A stretch of DNA of 64,000 nucleotides from Brevundimonas sp. NIBR11 (lineage in GTDB: Bacteria; Pseudomonadota; Alphaproteobacteria; Caulobacterales; Caulobacteraceae). The position numbers and the translations under genes are program-made. The stretch spans positions 1,592,001 to 1,656,000 of the forward strand of contig NZ_CP115465.1 of the NCBI RefSeq assembly GCF_027912535.1. The letters are read 5' to 3'. Below are positions 1-9,618 of this stretch, piece by piece. The notes under the pieces are model-generated. The model did no database searches and had not been told where the DNA came from. It worked only from the letters and a program-made list of their open reading frames with translations. Positions within the stretch are counted from its first letter, which is position 1, and each line of letters begins with the position of its first letter.

Positions 1-1669
1 CCCGGACCAGCTGGCGCTGGCGGTCGAACGCCATGCGACGTCCAAGCTGGAACCCGACGACGCCGGCGATGTGGACCTGCTGCGCATCCATACTCTGGGC
101 TTCCGGGGCGAGGCGCTCCCCTCCATTGGCTCCGTCGCCCGGCTGACGATCACCTCGCGCGCGCCGAACGGCGAAGCTCACCAGATCACCGTCGAGGGCG
201 GCGATCAGCGTCCGGTCGCCCCCGCCGGCTTCCCCGGCCCTCACGGCGCCAGGGTCGAGGTGCGGGACCTGTTCTACGCCACGCCGGCACGGCTCAAGTT
301 CATGAAGTCGGAGCGGTCCGAGGCCATGGCCATCTCCGACGAGATCAAGCGCCAGGCCATGGCGCACGAAAACGTGGCCTTCAGCCTCGATCTCGACGGC
401 AAGACGACGCTGCGCCTGCCCGCCGAACGCCCCGGCGACGAGGGGCGGTTGAAACGGCTGGCGGCTTTGCTGGGCCGCGACTTCGAGGCCAACGCTCTGC
501 TGATCGACCAGTCGCGGGAAGGCATCCGGCTCAGCGGTTATGCAGGCCTGCCGACCTATTCGCGCGGCAACGGCGCGCACCAGTATCTGTTCGTCAACGG
601 TCGCCCGGTGCGAGACCGGCTGCTGCAGGGGGCGCTGCGGGGCGCCTATGCCGACTTCCTGGCGAGAGATCGCCATCCGGCGGCGGTGCTGTTCCTCGCC
701 ATTGATCCGCTGTTCGTCGACGTGAACGTCCACCCGGCCAAGGCGGAGGTCCGGTTCCGCGATCCGGCGCTCGTGCGCGGCCTGATCGTCGGGGCGCTGA
801 GACACGCCCTGCACGCCGCCGGGCACCGCGCCTCGACCACCGTGGCGGACGATGTGCTGGCCGGCTTCACGGCCCACACCGGCCCGGCCTACAGCCCCAG
901 CGCGCCTCGGGCCCAGATCTTCTCCCCGGCGGCCGGATATAGCGGCTGGCTCGGCTGGGAGCGTCCGGCCTCCGCCAATCAGGACATCCCGGGCCTCGGC
1001 GAACGCACGGCCCGCGTCGAGACCCCGGTCGCCGGCTTCGCCGCCTGGCCCGAGCACGTCAGTCCGGCCAACACGCCCGACCCGATCGACCAGCCGCTGG
1101 GCGCCGCCCGAGCGCAGGTGCACGGCACCTATATCGTCGCCCAGACCCGCGACGGGATCGTCGTGGTCGATCAGCATGCCGCCCACGAACGGCTCGTCTA
1201 CGAGCGGATGAAGACCCAGATGGCGGCGGGCTCCGTCACCCGGCAGGCCTTGCTGACGCCCGAGGTCGTCGAACTCGACCCTGCCGAAGCCGACCGCGTC
1301 GTCGCCCGCGCCGACGAACTGGCCCAGATGGGGCTAATCGTCGAACCGTTCGGCGGCGGAGCCGTACTGGTGCGCGAGACGCCGGCCCTGCTCGGCGACA
1401 CAGACGTCCAGGGCCTGATCCGCGACATCGCCGACGACCTGGCCGAACACGGCGCGGCGCTCGCCCTGTCGGAGCGTCTGGGCGAAGTCTGCGGGACGAT
1501 GGCCTGTCACGGGTCGGTCCGCGCAGGACGGGTCCTGTCGGCGCCGGAAATGAACGCTCTGCTCCGCCAGATGGAGGCGACGCCGCACTCCGGCCAGTGC
1601 AATCATGGCCGACCGACCTATGTGGAGCTCAAGCTCAACGACCTCGAGAAGCTGTTCGGACGGCGCTGA
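1..1669 (+). CDS. mutL: DNA mismatch repair protein MutL, 5' end outside window
   Basis: MutL couples MutS mismatch recognition to strand incision and repair. The reading frame is already open at base 2, so the true start lies left of the window; about 555 codons are visible. The GHKL ATPase part shows [12 protein letters not shown] at about 92-127. The C-terminal dimerisation part carries [12 protein letters not shown] at about 1170-1205, which fits the DQHA(X)2E(X)4E metal-binding motif, followed by ACHG, CNHGRP and a terminal FGR. These motifs mark the endonuclease type of MutL found in bacteria that lack MutH. The ATP-binding N-terminus cannot be judged here. It is followed by a decayed regulator on the opposite strand. 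Confidence 0.96.
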   Translation, partial: PDQLALAVERHATSKLEPDDAGDVDLLRIHTLGFRGEALPSIGSVARLTITSRAPNGEAHQITVEGGDQRPVAPAGFPGPHGARVEVRDLFYATPARLKFMKSERSEAMAISDEIKRQAMAHENVAFSLDLDGKTTLRLPAERPGDEGRLKRLAALLGRDFEANALLIDQSREGIRLSGYAGLPTYSRGNGAHQYLFVNGRPVRDRLLQGALRGAYADFLARDRHPAAVLFLAIDPLFVDVNVHPAKAEVRFRDPALVRGLIVGALRHALHAAGHRASTTVADDVLAGFTAHTGPAYSPSAPRAQIFSPAAGYSGWLGWERPASANQDIPGLGERTARVETPVAGFAAWPEHVSPANTPDPIDQPLGAARAQVHGTYIVAQTRDGIVVVDQHAAHERLVYERMKTQMAAGSVTRQALLTPEVVELDPAEADRVVARADELAQMGLIVEPFGGGAVLVRETPALLGDTDVQGLIRDIADDLAEHGAALALSERLGEVCGTMACHGSVRAGRVLSAPEMNALLRQMEATPHSGQCNHGRPTYVELKLNDLEKLFGRR

Positions 1670-1687
1670 GGGTCGGCGCGACGCGTG

Positions 1688-2124
1688 AAAGCGGAACTGC
1701 TCGCGCACCGGATTCTCGTACTACTCGATGATCCAGGCTTCGTAGCCGGCCTGTTTCTCCGAGCTGAAGCACTCGTAGAGTTGGTGGTCCATCCAGTTCG
1801 GCGATCGTGCGGGCCAGACGGCGATAGCGGTCCGCTTCCTCCTCCAGCCGCGTCCGCTGCTGACCCAGCGCCCGCACCCGATCTGGCTCCTCGGCGTCCA
1901 GCAGGGCCGGGATGTCGCTCAAGGCGACCCCGATCTCCCGATGGATGAGGATCTGCTGCAACCGCATCAGTTCGCGTCGCCCAGAGTAGCGGCAGCCAGT
2001 CTCGCCGACCGTCGCGGGCTTCAGCAGTCCTATGGCGTCATAGTTGTCCAGCGTCCGGACCGAGATCCCGGACAGCCGCGCCAGCTGGCTGACGGTAGGC
2101 GCTGATTGTCGCGTCGTTCCGCAT
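1688..2124 (-). pseudogene. Decayed MerR-family (TipA-type) transcriptional regulator
   Basis: Three pieces of one MerR/TipAL-like protein lie in different frames. Starting from the ATG at 2124, the reading gives MRNDATISAY; the wing-helix part TVSQLARLSGISVRTLDNYD continues in another frame with no ATG, GTG or TTG of its own. The dimerisation helix runs on to RTIAEL at about 1795, then the TipAS-like part (YECFSSEKQAGYEAWIIE) lies in a third frame. That part meets a TAG at 1721-1723 where the family normally continues, and the rest of the ligand domain is missing next to the mutL 3' end. Two frameshifts, one nonsense codon and truncation argue for a dead gene rather than a sequencing slip. 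Family assignment is from recognised motifs only. Confidence 0.75.
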
Positions 2125-2158
2125 GGACAGCGCTATGGGGCCTCACGCCGCGTGAGGG

Positions 2159-2725
2159 TCAAGCGCTCCGGCGGAGGAAAAGAACCCGGGCGGCGCCGTA
2201 GTCGCGCGCGTCCAGCCTGTCGTAGCCCGGCGTGTCGATCTCGGGCTCGTCGGAGCCGCGCTCGAAGACCACGAGGGCCTGGGGCTTCAGCCAGTTTCCC
2301 TCGATCAGGCGTTGCAGCGCCGGTTCGCCCAGCCCCTTGCCGTAGGGCGGATCGAGGAAGGCCATGTCAAAGGCCTCGCCGTCCGAGCCCGGCCGCACGC
2401 CCAGATCCGTAGCGCTCCTGCGATGCACGCGCGTCGCCCCCATCAGACCGTAGGCGTCGGCGTTCTCGCGGATCGATCCACGCGCGTCGTCGTCGATCTC
2501 GACGAACAGGGCGAAGGCTGCGCCCCGGCTCAGGGCCTCGAAGCCCAGCGCCCCCGACCCGGCGAACAGGTCCATGACCCGCGCTCCCTGTAGCGGCTCG
2601 GCCCAGGCGGCGTGTTCCAGCACGTTGAAGACGGCCTGACGCGCGCGGTCGGACGTCGGGCGCGTGCCCTGTCCGTCCGGCGCCACGATGGCGCGCCCCT
2701 TCAGCTTTCCGGCGACGATTCTCAT
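2159..2725 (-). CDS. rsmD: 16S rRNA (guanine(966)-N(2))-methyltransferase RsmD
   Basis: RsmD methylates G966 of 16S rRNA during 30S assembly using S-adenosylmethionine. The 188-residue protein has the family N-terminus MRIVAGKLKGR, the RPTSDRARQAVFNVL segment, the SAM-binding loop VMDLFAGSGALGFEALSRGA (about residues 50-69) and catalytic motif LDPPYGKG near residue 125. Length is normal for the family. The stop codon of the upstream TMEM175-like gene directly abuts the ATG, so the two are probably co-transcribed on the minus strand. Confidence 0.95.
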   Translation of the reverse strand: MRIVAGKLKGRAIVAPDGQGTRPTSDRARQAVFNVLEHAAWAEPLQGARVMDLFAGSGALGFEALSRGAAFALFVEIDDDARGSIRENADAYGLMGATRVHRRSATDLGVRPGSDGEAFDMAFLDPPYGKGLGEPALQRLIEGNWLKPQALVVFERGSDEPEIDTPGYDRLDARDYGAARVLFLRRSA

Positions 2726-3400
2726 CTAGCCGTAACGCCTCTCGGTCCAGCCTCGCAGAAGCAACAGCGCCGTCGCCGCCGCGAGCAGCACGATGGGCAT
2801 CCACAGGGGCACCCCACCCCCGACCACGCCGAAAATCAGCATGGATCCTGCGGAAATCAGGCCGGGCAGTATGCCGGCCGACAGAATGGCCGTGATGCGC
2901 CGCGACACATGCACCGTCGGATCCACTCCCCGATCGACGAACACCGACCAGGCCAGCATCGCGCCTTGAGCCAGACCGGCGACGCCCACCACCCCTAGAT
3001 AGATCAGGAACGCCTGCCCGCCTGGGCCATGGACATAAAGAAGATTGGTCATGAAGGGCATCAGCGCGATGAGGCCGAGCAGCGTCAGGTTCCAGAAGAA
3101 CACGCCAGTCGAGAACCGCCTGATCTGGGTGAACATCCGCCGGTGGGACGTCCAGAAGATTCCGATCACGAGGAAGCTCAGGGCATAGGCGACGAATCCG
3201 GGCCAGCCCTGGCTCCAAAGCGACGCCGCCGTGCCGTCCCAGTCGTGAGGGGGATGCAACTCGATCGACAACAGGGTGATGGCGATGGCGAACACCCCGT
3301 CGGAAAAGAACAGGAGGCGCTCCAGACTGTTGTCCCTGGCCCGCAGATGCTCGTGATCCTGCTCGGTCATGCTTCCTTTCCCCTTATCACGGCTGTTCAT
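2726..3400 (-). CDS. TMEM175-family (DUF1211) potassium channel-like membrane protein
   Basis: The signature FFSDGVFAIAITLLSIEL at about residues 30-47 is the first pore helix motif of the TMEM175 family, whose members act as potassium-permeable channels. The 224-residue protein has about five to six hydrophobic segments and one repeat unit, the usual bacterial form, which is expected to tetramerise. The start may instead be the ATG at 3370 (MTEQDHEHL), which has an AAGGA-like sequence just upstream. The gene ends exactly where rsmD begins. Ion selectivity and physiological role cannot be read from the sequence. Confidence 0.85.
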   Translation of the reverse strand: MNSRDKGKGSMTEQDHEHLRARDNSLERLLFFSDGVFAIAITLLSIELHPPHDWDGTAASLWSQGWPGFVAYALSFLVIGIFWTSHRRMFTQIRRFSTGVFFWNLTLLGLIALMPFMTNLLYVHGPGGQAFLIYLGVVGVAGLAQGAMLAWSVFVDRGVDPTVHVSRRITAILSAGILPGLISAGSMLIFGVVGGGVPLWMPIVLLAAATALLLLRGWTERRYG

Positions 3401-3504
3401 GGCGTGATTCCGGGCTCGTCACACGCCCGTGGACGCCAGAGCGGGCTCGCATCCGGCTTTCCAAGGCGCTGGACCTCCAGGGCCGACCCGTGCATCGGAC
3501 GGCC

Positions 3505-4449
3505 ATGTCTCCTTACGAAGCCATAGTCCGCGCCGTCCGCCTCGCGCGGCGTTCGCCGTTGATCACCGGCTTCCATCCCGACAGGCCGGGGCTGAGGTTC
3601 GCGGGCTTCCTCGGACTAGCCGTCGTCTTCATGTTCGGGGCGACCATGGCCTTGGCCATCGTCTTACGCCTGGTCCCGGGGCTGGCCGATCAGATGGGGA
3701 TGACCGGCCCGCTGCCCGACACCCCCATGCGATTGATCGAGGAAAGCCGGTCCGTGCTGTTCATCGCCGTCATTCTGGGCAGTCTGGCCCTGGCCATCCT
3801 GGCTGCGGCGGCGACGATGTACCGGGTCCCGGCGAGCACTTTCCTGTGGCCCGGTCGGCGGTTCAACGGCTGGGATCTGGGCGTCGGCTTCCTCGCCATG
3901 ACCTGCGTCGCGGCGATCCTGTTCCCGGTCTATCTGTGGGGCGGCAGCGAATGGGCGCCGCCTGTGCTGAACGGCTTCTACGCCGACTGGACCAAACCGC
4001 TGTACCTGGTCGCCAGCGTGGTCGGCCTGCTGGTCGCGGCGGCGGGCGAGGAGATCGTCTGTCGTGGCGTGCTCTTGCGGCTGACCAGCCAGATCGCGCG
4101 CCATCCGGTCGTCCTGTGCCTCATTAACGGCGTGCTGTTTTCGGCATTGCACCTGGACCCGGACCCGGTGGCCTTCGTGGCGCGGGCGATGTCCGGCGCG
4201 ATCTGGACCTGGGCGGCGATTCGGCTGGGCGGCTTGGAGTTCGCCATCGGCGCCCACCTGGCCAACAACCTGATGATCACCCTGTTCTGGCAGCCGATGT
4301 CGGAGATGGAGGTGGGGCGCGACTCGCAGTGGATCGAGCTGACGCCGGAACTGTTCGTCGCCGCGGTCATGCTGGTATTTGTCGAGCGGCTGGCCAGGGG
4401 CCCGCGCGACTGGCGTCCGGCGGGTCTAGCCCCGCGACGGTCCGCGTGA
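3505..4449 (+). CDS. CPBP-family intramembrane metalloprotease (Rce1/Abi type)
   Basis: This is a polytopic membrane protein of the CPBP/Rce1 family. It has the glutamate-arginine motif EEIVCRGVL (EExxxR), then FSALH and HLANN, the conserved metal-ligand motifs of these glutamyl/metal-dependent proteases. Hydrophobic helices precede and surround the motifs. I chose ATG 3505 (MSPYEAIVRAV); a GTG at 3490 is in frame but less likely. The 3' end overlaps the convergent rluB 3' end by about 24 bases. The substrate is unknown. Bacterial members are often linked to peptide maturation or bacteriocin immunity, but nothing here points to either. Confidence 0.85.
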   Translation: MSPYEAIVRAVRLARRSPLITGFHPDRPGLRFAGFLGLAVVFMFGATMALAIVLRLVPGLADQMGMTGPLPDTPMRLIEESRSVLFIAVILGSLALAILAAAATMYRVPASTFLWPGRRFNGWDLGVGFLAMTCVAAILFPVYLWGGSEWAPPVLNGFYADWTKPLYLVASVVGLLVAAAGEEIVCRGVLLRLTSQIARHPVVLCLINGVLFSALHLDPDPVAFVARAMSGAIWTWAAIRLGGLEFAIGAHLANNLMITLFWQPMSEMEVGRDSQWIELTPELFVAAVMLVFVERLARGPRDWRPAGLAPRRSA

Positions 4450-5889
4450 GCCGCCCGGACGCGGCTTGCCTGTCCGCGCCTTGTCCGCGTCGCGCGCCCA
4501 GGTCGCCGACTTCGGGCCGATGATCTTGTCCTCGCGCGGCTTGAAGGCGCGCTTGGGCCGGTCTTCGCTTCCCTCGGCGTCGGGTCGGGCGCGGGGTTTG
4601 AAGTCCTTTTTCGGATGCTCGAACTTCGGCTTGGCCTTGGCCCAGCCCTCGCGCTTTGAAGGCGCGGCGGCCGCTCGGGCCTCACCGGTGGCCTGGGCGT
4701 CCTCGGCCGCGCGGACGCGACTGGGCTTGCGGGACGGGTCCGACATGGCCGAGCCCGACTTGCCCGCGACCTTGGCGGTGCTGGTGCGACGGCCGGGGAT
4801 CGGCGCGGGCGTGGCGACCGTGTTGCCCTCGGGCAGGTTCTCCGGACGGATATGCTGGCCCAGCATCTCGCGGATCACGCGCGGGCCGACCTCCTCGACC
4901 GAGCCGGTCGCCAGCGTCCCCAGCTGGAACGGGCCATAGGCCAGGCGGATCAGGCGGTTCACGGTCAGGCCGATGGACTCCAGAACCTTGCGGACCTCGC
5001 GGTTCTTGCCCTCGGTGATCTGGACGCTGATCCACAGGTTGGCGGCCTGGGCGCCGTCCTCCTTGGTCGTCGCCTTGTCGATGGTCGCCTCGACCGGGCC
5101 GTAGCGGATGCCGTCGACGGTGACGCCGTCCTTCAGCTTGTCGAGATCGGCCTGGGTGACGCGGCCACGGGCGCGGGCCCGGTACTGACGGACCAGCGCC
5201 GTCTCCGGCAGCTCCAGCGCGCGGCTGAGCTCGCCGTCGTTGGTCAGCAGCAGCAGGCCCTCGGTGTTGATGTCGAGACGCCCGACAGAGATCACCCGCG
5301 GCAGGCCGCTCGGCAGGGCGTCGAACACCGTGGGGCGTCCGGCCGGGTCTTTGTGGGAGGTCAGGAGCCCAACCGGCTTGTTGTAGCGCCAGACGCGCGT
5401 GGCCTGGGCCGCCGCGATCGGCTTGCCGTCGACGGTTATGACGTCATCGCGGCTGACCAGGGTCGCCGGCGTGTCCAGGATGCGGCCGTTCACCGCCACC
5501 TTGCCCAGACCGATCAGCCGCTCGACCTCGCGACGCGAGGCGATGCCGGCGCGGGCCATGGCCTTGGCGATACGCTCGGTGCGCTTGGGTTCGGCCGGAG
5601 CCGCATCCTTGGCGCTTTTGCCGGCGGGTTTGCCCGCGCCGCCCTTGTCGTCGGCGGAATAGCGTTTGCCCTTGATCGGCCTTTCGGGCCGCGCCCCCTT
5701 ATCGGGGGCATAGGACCGGCCGCTCGCGCCGCGTCCGCCCTCGAGCGATTTCTTGGTCGTCTGGAAGCTGGCGGCGGAGGCCGAGCCGGGTCGCGCGGAC
5801 CCGCTCTTCGGACGATCGCCGGGCTTGTGGGCGCGCAGCTCTTGACTGGTGCTGCGCTTCTTGTCGTTGTCTTCGGGATGGCGGGCCAT
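4426..5889 (-). CDS. rluB: Pseudouridine synthase, RluB/RsuA family, with long basic tails
   Basis: The enzyme isomerises uridine in rRNA (RluB acts on 23S U2605 in E. coli). From the ATG at 5889 it is 487 residues. A lysine/proline-rich N-terminal tail of about 100 residues precedes an S4 RNA-binding domain (RIAKAMARAGIASRREVERLI). The catalytic domain has the GRLDINTEGLLLLTNDGEL motif with the nucleophilic aspartate, and the GKNREVRKVLE motif follows. The C-terminus is a second basic, low-complexity tail rich in Lys, Arg and Gly. Such tails are common in alphaproteobacterial members. The start overlaps the divergent tadA start. Confidence 0.9.
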   Translation of the reverse strand: MARHPEDNDKKRSTSQELRAHKPGDRPKSGSARPGSASAASFQTTKKSLEGGRGASGRSYAPDKGARPERPIKGKRYSADDKGGAGKPAGKSAKDAAPAEPKRTERIAKAMARAGIASRREVERLIGLGKVAVNGRILDTPATLVSRDDVITVDGKPIAAAQATRVWRYNKPVGLLTSHKDPAGRPTVFDALPSGLPRVISVGRLDINTEGLLLLTNDGELSRALELPETALVRQYRARARGRVTQADLDKLKDGVTVDGIRYGPVEATIDKATTKEDGAQAANLWISVQITEGKNREVRKVLESIGLTVNRLIRLAYGPFQLGTLATGSVEEVGPRVIREMLGQHIRPENLPEGNTVATPAPIPGRRTSTAKVAGKSGSAMSDPSRKPSRVRAAEDAQATGEARAAAAPSKREGWAKAKPKFEHPKKDFKPRARPDAEGSEDRPKRAFKPREDKIIGPKSATWARDADKARTGKPRPGGSRGPSRG

Positions 5890-6363
5890 GATGAGCGGTT
5901 CATGCGCATGGCCTTGGCCCTGGCGCAAGCGGCGGCGGACGCCGGAGAGGTTCCCGTGGGCGCCGTGGTGGTCGATGAAGCGACCGGCGAGGTGATCGCG
6001 ACCGGCGCGAACGGCCCCGTGGCGGCCCACGATCCCACCGCCCACGCCGAGATCGTGGCGCTGCGCGCGGCGGCGGTGGCGCACGAGAATTATCGCCTGA
6101 CGGGACTGACCCTCTATGTGACGCTGGAGCCCTGCGCCATGTGCGCCGGGGCCATCAGCCACGCGCGAATCGGCCGCGTCGTCTGGGCGGCGGACGATCC
6201 GAAGGGCGGCGCGGTTATCCACGGGCCGAAACTGTTCGAGCAGCCGACCCTTCACTCGCGTCCGAGCGTCGAGGGAGGATTGCTCGCCGACGAAGCCGCC
6301 GCGATGCTGCGCGGCTTCTTCCGGGCCAGACGCGGTGGAACGGCGGGCGGTCAGGCCCGTTAG
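5878..6363 (+). CDS. tadA: tRNA-specific adenosine deaminase TadA
   Basis: TadA converts adenosine 34 of tRNA-Arg(ACG) to inosine. The zinc-site motifs HAEIVAL and PCAMCAGAI are intact, and the start MAGHDERFMRMALALA matches the usual N-terminus of the family. With ATG 5878 the protein is 161 residues and its first codons overlap the divergent rluB start by 12 bases; ATG 5902 is an in-frame alternative without overlap. The family N-terminal helix favours the longer form. Confidence 0.93.
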   Translation: MAGHDERFMRMALALAQAAADAGEVPVGAVVVDEATGEVIATGANGPVAAHDPTAHAEIVALRAAAVAHENYRLTGLTLYVTLEPCAMCAGAISHARIGRVVWAADDPKGGAVIHGPKLFEQPTLHSRPSVEGGLLADEAAAMLRGFFRARRGGTAGGQAR

Positions 6364-6395
6364 CCAAGCCTGACCGTCAAGCTTCCGGACATCCG

Positions 6396-6803
6396 ATGCG
6401 CCACCTGATCCTGATCGCCGCTGTCGCTTCGGCCTTGTCAGCTTGTGGGGGCCAGGAACCGGCCAAGGCTCCGACGGATGGCGAGGCGGTGCGCCAGCGC
6501 GCCATCGAGGCACAGACCGCGCGCCGCCGTACCGGAGCCGAGGTTCAGGACCGCGCCCTGAACCGCGTCATCCGCACCGTCTATCTGTGTGACAACGGCG
6601 AGCGCCTGTCGGTCGATTTCGACAATCCGCGCGCCATGGCCACGGTCCGCAACTCCAACGGCGAAGCGGTCGATCTCTATCAGGAGCGGGCGGCGGACGG
6701 CATCTGGTACAAGGCCAGCGCCTATGAGCTGCGCGGCAAGGGCATCCTGGCTACCTGGTCCGCCGACGGCCGCCAGCCGACGGATTGCCGCGCGATCGAC
6801 TAG
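6396..6803 (+). CDS. MliC-like lipoprotein (putative lysozyme inhibitor domain)
   Basis: The 135-residue protein starts [19 protein letters not shown], a lipoprotein signal with lipobox cysteine at about residue 17. The remainder contains [15 protein letters not shown], then a [13 protein letters not shown] segment and a final DCRAID, the layout of MliC/PliC-type domains that protect peptidoglycan from C-type lysozyme. It is therefore expected in the periplasm on a lipid anchor. The activity is inferred from the domain layout alone. Its TAG stop overlaps the convergent aroB stop. Confidence 0.7.
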   Translation: MRHLILIAAVASALSACGGQEPAKAPTDGEAVRQRAIEAQTARRRTGAEVQDRALNRVIRTVYLCDNGERLSVDFDNPRAMATVRNSNGEAVDLYQERAADGIWYKASAYELRGKGILATWSADGRQPTDCRAID

Positions 6804-7915
6804 GTCGCGCCCTCTTCCCGCAGAAAGTCGAGGACCGGCGTGGGGTCGGCGAATTTCTGGGAGAAGGCCTCGCCAATGCGGCTGGCCAAGATCAGGGTCA
6901 GTCCCCCCGCCTCGGCCTTCTTGTCCCCGGCCATCCGGGCGAGCAGCGCTTCGGCCGAGAACGCCCCTGACTGCGCCAGCCGCGTCGGAAGGCCCGCCGC
7001 CGCGATCACCGACTCGACCCGTTCGGCATCGGCCACGTCGCATAGTTGCTGACGCACAGAGAACCGGAAGGCCATGCAGCAGCCCAGGGCCACGGCCTCG
7101 CCATGCGCCAGCGCCGCCTCCTCGAAGCCCAGCTCCGCCTCGATGGCGTGGCCGAAGGTGTGGCCGAGGTTTAGCAAGGCGCGACGGCCCGCCTCCTTCT
7201 CGTCCTCGCCGACGATCTCCGACTTGATCTCGATCGAGCGGACCACGGCCCGCTCCAGCGCCGCCGGATCGCCCCTGACGCCCGCTGCGCCCCCAGAATC
7301 CGAAGTGTCGGCCAGCCAGTCGAAATAGTCCGCGTCGCAGATCAGGCCATGCTTCAGCACCTCTCCCCAACCGGACCGCATCTGCACGGCCGGGAGGGTC
7401 GCCAGAACGTCGATGTCGGCCAGCACCAGCCTCGGCTGATGGAAGGCCCCGACCAGGTTCTTGCCGCGCGGGGTGTCGATGGCCGTCTTGCCCCCGACCG
7501 AAGAATCCACCTGGGCCAGCAGGGTCGTGGGGACCTGCACGAAGTCAATGCCGCGCATGTAGAGGGCCGCCGCCAACCCCGCGAGATCACCCACAACGCC
7601 GCCGCCCAGGGCCACGACGACATCCTTGCGATCCAGCCCGGCCGCCAGCAGTCGGTCCATCAACCGCTCCAACTCGGCGAAGGATTTCGACGCCTCCCCC
7701 GCCGGCACGGCCACGATCTCGGACGTCACCCCTGCCGCCGCCAGCGAGGTCTGCAGCGCCGGTCCGTGGATCGCCGCCACCGTCTCGTCGGAGACGATCA
7801 CCGTCCGGCCCCGCGCCATGGGTGCGATCCGCGCGCCCGCCTCAGCCAGGAGTCCGCGTCCGACCACGACGTCATAAGGAGCAAACGCGCCGCCGGAAAC
7901 CGGAACCACCGTCAT
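6800..7915 (-). CDS. aroB: 3-dehydroquinate synthase
   Basis: AroB turns DAHP into 3-dehydroquinate, the second step of the shikimate pathway, using NAD and a divalent metal. The 371-residue protein shows the NAD-binding segment [19 protein letters not shown], the [17 protein letters not shown] block and metal-ligand histidines in [11 protein letters not shown]. Length is normal. It starts inside the stop of aroK (ATGA overlap at 7912-7915), so the two are translationally coupled. Confidence 0.97.
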   Translation of the reverse strand: MTVVPVSGGAFAPYDVVVGRGLLAEAGARIAPMARGRTVIVSDETVAAIHGPALQTSLAAAGVTSEIVAVPAGEASKSFAELERLMDRLLAAGLDRKDVVVALGGGVVGDLAGLAAALYMRGIDFVQVPTTLLAQVDSSVGGKTAIDTPRGKNLVGAFHQPRLVLADIDVLATLPAVQMRSGWGEVLKHGLICDADYFDWLADTSDSGGAAGVRGDPAALERAVVRSIEIKSEIVGEDEKEAGRRALLNLGHTFGHAIEAELGFEEAALAHGEAVALGCCMAFRFSVRQQLCDVADAERVESVIAAAGLPTRLAQSGAFSAEALLARMAGDKKAEAGGLTLILASRIGEAFSQKFADPTPVLDFLREEGAT

Positions 7916-8523
7916 GCCGTCGCTCCGTTGGCCCAGTAGCTGTTCAGGGCCGTGACGATGGCGTCGACGGCCTGACCGTGCGCGCCCGCGCCGACGTCGA
8001 CGGTCACATCGGCCGTCTCCTCGTAGACGGGGTAGCGGACCTCGGCCATCGCCTTCAGGGCCACCAGCGGGTCCTTGCCGCGCAGCAGGGGCCGGGTGTC
8101 GCGCCTCTGGACCCGCGAGGCGACGACCTTCAGATCGGCCCTAAGCCAGACCGTGGTCGCGTGGGCTTTCATCAACTCGCGCGTTTCGGGGTTCAGCACG
8201 GCGCCGCCCCCGGTCGCCAGCACGATCGGCGGCCCTTCCAGCAGGCGGCGCATCACCCGCGCTTCCCCAGCCCGGAACTCGGCCTCGCCCAACTGTGCGA
8301 AGATGTCCGACACCGTCATCCGCGCCGCCGTCTCGATCGCCTCGTCTCCATCGACGAAATCCAGCCCCAGTCGATGGGCCAGCCGCCGCCCCACAGTCGA
8401 TTTGCCCACACCCATCAGCCCCACCAGGGCTATGATCCGGGTCGGCGCGGGAATCGCGGGCGCGGTCGTCTCGGTCGAGGCGTCGGCGCTCACGGTCGGT
8501 CTCGGCGGGAGGATGCAAGGCAA
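7912..8523 (-). CDS. aroK: Shikimate kinase
   Basis: AroK phosphorylates shikimate at the 3-hydroxyl with ATP. The Walker A motif GLMGVGKST lies at about residues 34-42, followed by [10 protein letters not shown], the FRAGEARV arginine region and LATGGGAVL. At 203 residues it is slightly long because of an N-terminal extension of about 27 residues rich in Pro, Ala and Thr; a shorter start is possible. It overlaps aroB by four bases. The divergent gene is xerD, an arrangement I know from other Caulobacterales. Confidence 0.95.
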   Translation of the reverse strand: MPCILPPRPTVSADASTETTAPAIPAPTRIIALVGLMGVGKSTVGRRLAHRLGLDFVDGDEAIETAARMTVSDIFAQLGEAEFRAGEARVMRRLLEGPPIVLATGGGAVLNPETRELMKAHATTVWLRADLKVVASRVQRRDTRPLLRGKDPLVALKAMAEVRYPVYEETADVTVDVGAGAHGQAVDAIVTALNSYWANGATA

Positions 8524-8591
8524 GTCATGGTCGCTTCAATCTCTACACCAAGCGTCGCGGCTGACCACCGTTCACATAGGGCTGCCGGGCG

Positions 8592-9494
8592 ATGAACAGC
8601 CCTCAGGTCGAGGCGTTTCTGGAGATGATGGCGGTGGAGCGGGACGCCTCGCCCCACACCCTGTCCGCCTATGCCCGTGATCTGGCCGACGCGGAGGCGT
8701 CGCTGGGCGCTCCCGGCCTGATGGGCGCCGACGAGGGCGCGGTCGAGGCCTGGTTCGCGAGCTTGTCGACGCGGGGGCTCTCCGCCGCCACCGCCGCCCG
8801 TCGCCGCTCGGCCGTGCGCCAGTTCTATCGGTTCGCCTTGGGTGAAGGCTGGCGCACGGACGATCCGTCCCGCCGCCTCGACGCCCCGAAACAGGGTCGC
8901 CCCCTGCCCCGCACCCTGAGCCGCGAGGAGGTCGTCGCCCTGCTGTCCGCCTCGGCCGCCCGCGACGGCTCAGCCGGGGTCCGGATGATCGCTCTGGTCG
9001 AACTCGCCTATGCGTCAGGCCTGCGCGTCTCGGAACTGCTGGCCCTGCGCGTCGAGGCCGTGCGCCGCGATCCCGCCTACCTCATCGTGCGCGGCAAGGG
9101 CGGCAAGGAGCGGCTCGCCCCGCTGAACGCCTCGGCGCGCCAGGCGGTGAAGGCCTGGCTCATCGCCCGCGATGCCGCGCGGCCGGAGAAAGCCCCCGAC
9201 AGTCCGTGGCTGTTCCCATCCAGCGGCGCCTCGGGCCACCTGACGCCGCGCCGCTTCGCCCAGATGCTGGATCAGGCGGCCATCGACGCCAACATCGACC
9301 CCGCCCGCGTCAGCCCCCACGTCCTGCGCCACGCCTTCGCGACCCACCTGCTCGAGGGCGGCGCCGACCTCCGGGTCGTCCAGACACTCCTCGGCCACGC
9401 CGACATCGCCACCACCCAGATCTACACCCATGTGGCGACGGACCGCCTGACCCAAGTCGTGCATCGGCACCATCCCCTGGCGAAGGAGGAGTGA
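8592..9494 (+). CDS. xerD: Site-specific tyrosine recombinase XerD
   Basis: XerD works with XerC to resolve chromosome dimers at dif. The 300-residue protein has an N-terminal SAM-like core-binding domain and a catalytic domain with all active residues: Arg in ASGLRVSELL, Lys in GKGGKERLAPL, the HVLRH box, the second His in LLGHADI and the Tyr nucleophile in TTQIYTHV. The position next to aroK and the housekeeping surroundings argue for XerD rather than a phage integrase. XerC cannot be fully excluded. Confidence 0.9.
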   Translation: MNSPQVEAFLEMMAVERDASPHTLSAYARDLADAEASLGAPGLMGADEGAVEAWFASLSTRGLSAATAARRRSAVRQFYRFALGEGWRTDDPSRRLDAPKQGRPLPRTLSREEVVALLSASAARDGSAGVRMIALVELAYASGLRVSELLALRVEAVRRDPAYLIVRGKGGKERLAPLNASARQAVKAWLIARDAARPEKAPDSPWLFPSSGASGHLTPRRFAQMLDQAAIDANIDPARVSPHVLRHAFATHLLEGGADLRVVQTLLGHADIATTQIYTHVATDRLTQVVHRHHPLAKEE

Positions 9495-9618
9495 CCGCCT
9501 TGATCCCGCCAAGACCCTCCCCTAGCCTCTGACGCTCCTTTCCAGACGAAGGCCCGCGCCGACCATGTGATCCCCTCCCGACCGCAACCGCCCTTGAAAG
9601 CCTTGCATCGGGAAAGCC

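Noticed and set aside
8592..9494. Tyrosine recombinase as sign of an integrated element
   Set aside because: The protein fits XerD, lies beside aroK and accA, and no attachment repeats or phage genes are near.
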